Shown here: piece by piece, positions 60,375 through 64,000 of the stretch
Layout: each line of letters opens with the position of its first letter
Position numbering within the stretch: position 1 is the stretch's first letter
NCBI RefSeq assembly: GCF_000265385.1
Contig: NC_018013.1
Coordinates: 1,701,001-1,765,000 of the forward strand
DNA from: Aequorivita sublithincola DSM 14238
GTDB taxonomy: Bacteria; Bacteroidota; Bacteroidia; Flavobacteriales; Flavobacteriaceae
Reading direction: 5' to 3'
DNA length: 64,000 nucleotides
Made by a program: the position numbers and the translations under genes
The notes under the pieces: generated by a model
The model's input: only the letters and a program-made list of their open reading frames with translations
Databases searched by the model: none
Told to the model about the DNA's origin: nothing

Positions 60375-60887
60375 ATGAAGCAACATAGTGGAATGCGGCC
60401 TCACGATATTGTGATACTCCTTAAAATAGCAGCCAAAGGGAAGCAAAAGTGGTTTATGAAAGACCTTGCTTTTGAATTGGGAATTAGTGGAAGTGAAATT
60501 AGTGAGAGTATAAATAGATCTGTTTATGCAGGATTAATTGCCGGAAATAAAAAACGACTTATGAGTTTGGCCTTACTTGATTTTCTAGAACATGGATTAC
60601 CTTATGTATATCCGCAACAACCAGGAGCAATTAAAAGAGGGTTGCCAACTGCACATTCTGCACCGCCTTTAAACAATATTATGTTAAGCAAAGAAGCTTA
60701 TATCTGGCCTTATGCGAATGGAAATATACGAGGACAGGAAATCCAACCCTTACATCCTAATGTGCCAGAAGCGTGTTTAAAGGATTCCCTTTTTTATGAG
60801 TTAATGTCGCTTTGTGATAGTTTACGTGTAGGGAATTCAAGAGAAAAAAATATCGCGATGCAAGAGCTGAAAGATAGAATATGCTAA
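60375..60887 (+). CDS. HTH protein, antitoxin-like partner of the nucleotidyltransferase
   Basis: 170 residues. The N-terminal winged helix ('MRPHDIVILLKIAAKG', 'DLAFELGISGSEISESINRS', about 7-55) resembles MarR-like or AbiEi-type DNA-binding parts. The C-terminal part is unrecognised. The gene lies right after a 26-bp palindrome and overlaps the nucleotidyltransferase gene by 7 bp, the usual layout of a type II or IV toxin-antitoxin unit with an autoregulating first gene. Confidence 0.7.
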   Translation: MKQHSGMRPHDIVILLKIAAKGKQKWFMKDLAFELGISGSEISESINRSVYAGLIAGNKKRLMSLALLDFLEHGLPYVYPQQPGAIKRGLPTAHSAPPLNNIMLSKEAYIWPYANGNIRGQEIQPLHPNVPEACLKDSLFYELMSLCDSLRVGNSREKNIAMQELKDRIC

Positions 60888-61573
60888 AAAATACGCTGCT
60901 GAATAGAAAAGTAATTAGTAAAGTTGCCCTTGCTTTAGGCGATTTGAACGACCAAGTAATGTTTGTTGGGGGAGCAGTCGTCAGCCTGTATATAGATGAT
61001 ACCGGAGCCGAAGATATTAGGCCTACTAAGGACGTGGACATAAGCCTGGAAATAAAAAGTATAAATGAACTGGAAGAATTAAGAGTTTCATTAAATAAAA
61101 AAGGATTTACACAATCTCATGAAGATAAAGTGATTTGCAGGTTTAGGTTGGAAGATGTTATTGTAGATGTTATGGGTACCAAATCTATTGGTTGGGCACC
61201 AGGTGACCGTTGGTTTGAACTAGGTTATCCAAAAGTCTATGAAGTTAAACTTGATAAGATTTCAATTTCTCTATTGCAGTTACCATATTATTTAGCTGCA
61301 AAGTTTTCAGCTTTTAATGAAAGAGGAAAAGACCCCAGAACTAGCAAAGATTTTGAAGATATCGTTTACTTACTAAATTATACTTCTAATATTGTTGAAC
61401 AGATAACGGCTTCGGAACAAGAGGTTAAAAATTTTTTGAAGGAGGAATTTAAAAAAATAGCTTCAGAAGCTAAATATGAGGAGGCAATTCTTGGACACAT
61501 TTATTACGAAGAACAAGAAGTGCGTTTTAAACAGATAAATGATAAAATAGAAGGTATAATTAATGGGATTTAA
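60881..61573 (+). CDS. AbiEii-like nucleotidyltransferase (putative toxin)
   Basis: 230 residues. The nucleotidyltransferase core shows VGGAVVS (29-35) and the metal-binding DVD at 51-53 in RPTKDVDISLE, and a third acid is probably in VIVDVMG. The helical part 'YYLAAKFSAFNERGKDPRTS' with SKDFEDIVYLL is typical of AbiEii-type NTases. AbiEii toxins add nucleotides to RNA and cause growth arrest during phage infection. It overlaps the HTH gene by 7 bp and hsdR by 11 bp, so it is embedded in the restriction operon. Confidence 0.78.
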   Translation: MLKNTLLNRKVISKVALALGDLNDQVMFVGGAVVSLYIDDTGAEDIRPTKDVDISLEIKSINELEELRVSLNKKGFTQSHEDKVICRFRLEDVIVDVMGTKSIGWAPGDRWFELGYPKVYEVKLDKISISLLQLPYYLAAKFSAFNERGKDPRTSKDFEDIVYLLNYTSNIVEQITASEQEVKNFLKEEFKKIASEAKYEEAILGHIYYEEQEVRFKQINDKIEGIINGI

Positions 61574-64000
61574 CGAACTTAATAGCGTAGAACACTACAT
61601 CATCCACCAACTAAGCGGGAGCAACCTAAATCGTACAGGTGTTTCAGAGCCAAACGCAGCCTATGGCAAGCAATGGGTTTTTAAATCTTCCCAAGAATTA
61701 CAACGTGGTGTTAATGAAGTGCTGCTGGAAAATGAGTTGAAAGAAGCTTTAATCAGGTTAAATCCTGAGATAACTCAAAACCCAAACTTGGCAGATGAGG
61801 TTATTTATAAACTTCGTGCTATTCTACTTTCCGTAAATCAAACTGGTTTGGTACGCGCCAATGAGGAGATTTTTAAATGGATGTCTGGCGATAAAACCAT
61901 GCCGTTTGGAGAAAACAATCGGCATGTTCCTATTAGGTTAATAGATTTTGAAACTTTAGAAAATAACACTTATATAATTACCAACCAATACCGGATTCAC
62001 AATAGAGAAACCAAGATTCCAGATATTGTAATGCTTATAAACGGTATTCCCGTTGTAATAGGAGAGGCCAAAACGCCTATTCGTCTATCGGTGAGTTGGT
62101 TGGATGGAGCACACGAAATTCACGAAGTATATGAAAATGCGGTGCCACAGTTATTTGTACCAAACATTCTCTCCTTTGCCACCGAAGGGAAGGAACTTTA
62201 TTATGGAGGCGTTCGAACTCCTCTAGAGTTTTGGGCTCCGTGGCGCTTGGAATCGGATAAAATGGATTTGGCGCAACAATTAGGGTTAGAAGGAATCGGC
62301 AAACAGCTTTCAGATTTAATGAGTCCTAAAAGACTCTTGGATATACTGCAAAATTTTTCTCTTTTCTCCACGAATAACAAGAAACAACGAATCAAGATTA
62401 TCTGTCGTTTCCAACAATATGAAGGCGCGAATATGATTGTGGAACGCGTAAAGGAAGGAAAGATTAAGAAAGGATTGTTATGGCATTTTCAAGGTTCGGG
62501 TAAGTCTTTGCTTATGGTATTCGCTGCACAAAAATTACGGAGAGAACCCTCGCTTAAAAGTCCTACTGTGATAATCTTGGTAGACCGCACCGATCTAGAC
62601 ACTCAAATTTCTGGTACTTTTAATGCCGCTGACGTGCCTAATGTAGAAACCACCGATAACATTAAAGATCTTCAGAGACTACTGGAAAGAGATACCCGAA
62701 AAATAATTATTTCAATGATTTTCAAGTTCCGAGACGCAAAACCAAATATGAACACTAGGGAAAATATTATCGTCTTGGTGGATGAGGCCCACAGAACGCA
62801 AGAAGGCGATTTGGGAAGACAAATGCGTGCAGCCTTACCTAATGCTTTCTTATTTGGTTTAACAGGAACCCCAGTTAACAAAGCCGATAAAAATACGTTC
62901 TGGGCTTTTGGTGCGGAGGAAGATAAGGGAGGCTATATGTCTCGCTATACTTTTCAAGAGTCTATTAGAGATAACGCAACCCTGCCTTTGCATTTTGAAC
63001 CGAGGATGGTGGATGTTCATGTTGATAAGGAAACAATTGACGAAGCCTTCAAGCTCTTTGTAGAAAGTGCAGCTCTTACAGATGAGGAGGCAGATGCTTT
63101 GAATAAAAAAGCAGCCCGTATGGCGGCATTCTTAAAAGCCCCCGAACGTGTAGACCGCATTGCAAAGGATATAGCCACTCACTTTAAGGAAAAAGTTGCA
63201 CCACAAGGATTTAAAGCCATGGTTGTAACACCAGACAGGTATGCCTGTGTCCTATATAAGGAAGAACTTGATAAATATTTTATTCCCGAGGCGAGTCGAG
63301 TAGTTATTTCAACCTCTGCCAATGACCCTTTTGAATTTAAACAGAAGTGGGGAATAGATAAAAGTCAGCAGGAAAAAATAATTGATGAGTTTAATGATCC
63401 GCAATCAGATTTAAAATTCTTGATTGTGACCGCAAAACTACTTACAGGTTTTGATGCACCTATCTTGCAAACAATGTATCTTGATAAGTCTATAAAAGAT
63501 CATACTCTTTTACAAGCTATCTGTAGAACCAATAGACTATTTCCAAACAAAACTTTTGGGCGTATTGTGGATTATTTTGGAGTTTTTGATGATGCTGCGA
63601 AGGCTTTGCAGTTTGATGAAGAATCAGTGCAAAATATAATAACCAATCTATCATCGTTACGCGAAAAACTTCCTCAAGCAATGGAAGATGCCCTGGCACA
63701 TTTTGAAGGAGTGGACCGAACTCTTATTGGTTTTGAAGGACTTGAAAAAGCTCAAAATGCTATTAAGGATGACAAAAAGAAAGATGAGTTTGCGAGAGAT
63801 TATAAATATCTATCTCGTTTATGGGAATCTTTATCTCCTGATCGAGTACTCGATGTCTATCAAGAAGACTATAAATGGGTGTCGCAAGTCTTTGAATCAG
63901 TCAGGCCTCCAGGAGATAATTTGGGTAAATTATTATGGATTACATTAGGTGCGCAGACAACAAAACTTATGCACGAAGGAATGCAAGTAGGAGAGGTGCA
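61563..64000 (+). CDS. hsdR: Type I restriction endonuclease HsdR (right end cut by window)
   Basis: 812 codons are present; no stop occurs before the window ends. An N-terminal PD-(D/E)XK nuclease has Pro153-Asp154 (KIPDIVMLI) and Glu168-Ala-Lys170. Walker A is FQGSGKS (about 309-316), the DEAH box VDEAHRTQ starts near 406, followed by LFGLTGTPV, and QAICRTNRLFPN is motif VI. HsdR translocates and cuts unmethylated DNA in complex with HsdM2-HsdS. The start at 61563 overlaps the nucleotidyltransferase gene by 11 bp in another frame, implying coupled translation. Confidence 0.93.
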   Translation, partial: MGFNELNSVEHYIIHQLSGSNLNRTGVSEPNAAYGKQWVFKSSQELQRGVNEVLLENELKEALIRLNPEITQNPNLADEVIYKLRAILLSVNQTGLVRANEEIFKWMSGDKTMPFGENNRHVPIRLIDFETLENNTYIITNQYRIHNRETKIPDIVMLINGIPVVIGEAKTPIRLSVSWLDGAHEIHEVYENAVPQLFVPNILSFATEGKELYYGGVRTPLEFWAPWRLESDKMDLAQQLGLEGIGKQLSDLMSPKRLLDILQNFSLFSTNNKKQRIKIICRFQQYEGANMIVERVKEGKIKKGLLWHFQGSGKSLLMVFAAQKLRREPSLKSPTVIILVDRTDLDTQISGTFNAADVPNVETTDNIKDLQRLLERDTRKIIISMIFKFRDAKPNMNTRENIIVLVDEAHRTQEGDLGRQMRAALPNAFLFGLTGTPVNKADKNTFWAFGAEEDKGGYMSRYTFQESIRDNATLPLHFEPRMVDVHVDKETIDEAFKLFVESAALTDEEADALNKKAARMAAFLKAPERVDRIAKDIATHFKEKVAPQGFKAMVVTPDRYACVLYKEELDKYFIPEASRVVISTSANDPFEFKQKWGIDKSQQEKIIDEFNDPQSDLKFLIVTAKLLTGFDAPILQTMYLDKSIKDHTLLQAICRTNRLFPNKTFGRIVDYFGVFDDAAKALQFDEESVQNIITNLSSLREKLPQAMEDALAHFEGVDRTLIGFEGLEKAQNAIKDDKKKDEFARDYKYLSRLWESLSPDRVLDVYQEDYKWVSQVFESVRPPGDNLGKLLWITLGAQTTKLMHEGMQVGEV

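Overview
The window is bacterial and reads as Flavobacteriaceae (Bacteroidota). The evidence is a gliding-motility lipoprotein GldJ, a protein with a type IX secretion type B sorting domain, a DnaQ-DnaE fusion polymerase, low G+C, several TTG starts, and promoters of the Bacteroidota type (TTTG, 19 bp, TAnnTTTG). The genus cannot be fixed from the sequence; a marine Aequorivita-like bacterium would fit.

Layout. At the left edge the first four codons of a likely rpsP run leftward. 0.1-9 kb: DUF6252 lipoprotein, ferritin-like DUF2383 protein, dnaE, trxA, a ClpP-like protease, an NlpE-like lipoprotein and a DUF58 protein. 9.1-13.4 kb: a tRNA-Asp with its own consensus promoter, a DUF5995 gene between two copies of a terminator-like repeat, and a two-gene unit of a secreted pseudo-caspase and a membrane TIR protein. 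13.5-18.5 kb: gldJ, a nitroreductase, and a BlaI/BlaR1-type pair behind a 36-bp palindromic operator and a 14-copy heptamer array. 18.5-33.4 kb: lipid/glycan membrane genes, ruvC, a GluR0-like potassium channel, hemW, a four-gene unit (cyclase, DUF4260, DUF4230, YjbR), then membrane MutS-like, YdjM-like, DUF2256, cryptochrome-DASH and a second photolyase. 33.4-50.6 kb: a kinase/M23/aminotransferase triple fusion, DUF4407, the T9SS cargo protein, a DUF922 metalloprotease with repeats, DUF805, small membrane and secreted proteins, an esterase, a pseudogene, an M64 peptidase and a histone H1-like protein. 51.2-53.6 kb: a TPR sensor kinase and its regulator, both apparently damaged. 53.9-64 kb: a composite type I restriction-modification island that runs off the right edge.

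The restriction island holds two HsdM methylases, one HsdS, HsdR (cut by the window end), a PD-(D/E)XK protein between the two hsdM genes, two GIY-YIG proteins (one with a HARE-HTH domain), and an HTH plus AbiEii-like nucleotidyltransferase pair behind a 26-bp perfect palindrome. Most junctions overlap or nearly touch, so it probably acts as one anti-invader locus with an embedded toxin-antitoxin-like unit.

Two genome-scale patterns stand out. First, many intergenic gaps carry degenerate tandem repeats with a strict 7-bp period but different unit sequences. Second, a palindromic element seen after two genes also lies in frame inside hemW, adding about 16-18 residues.
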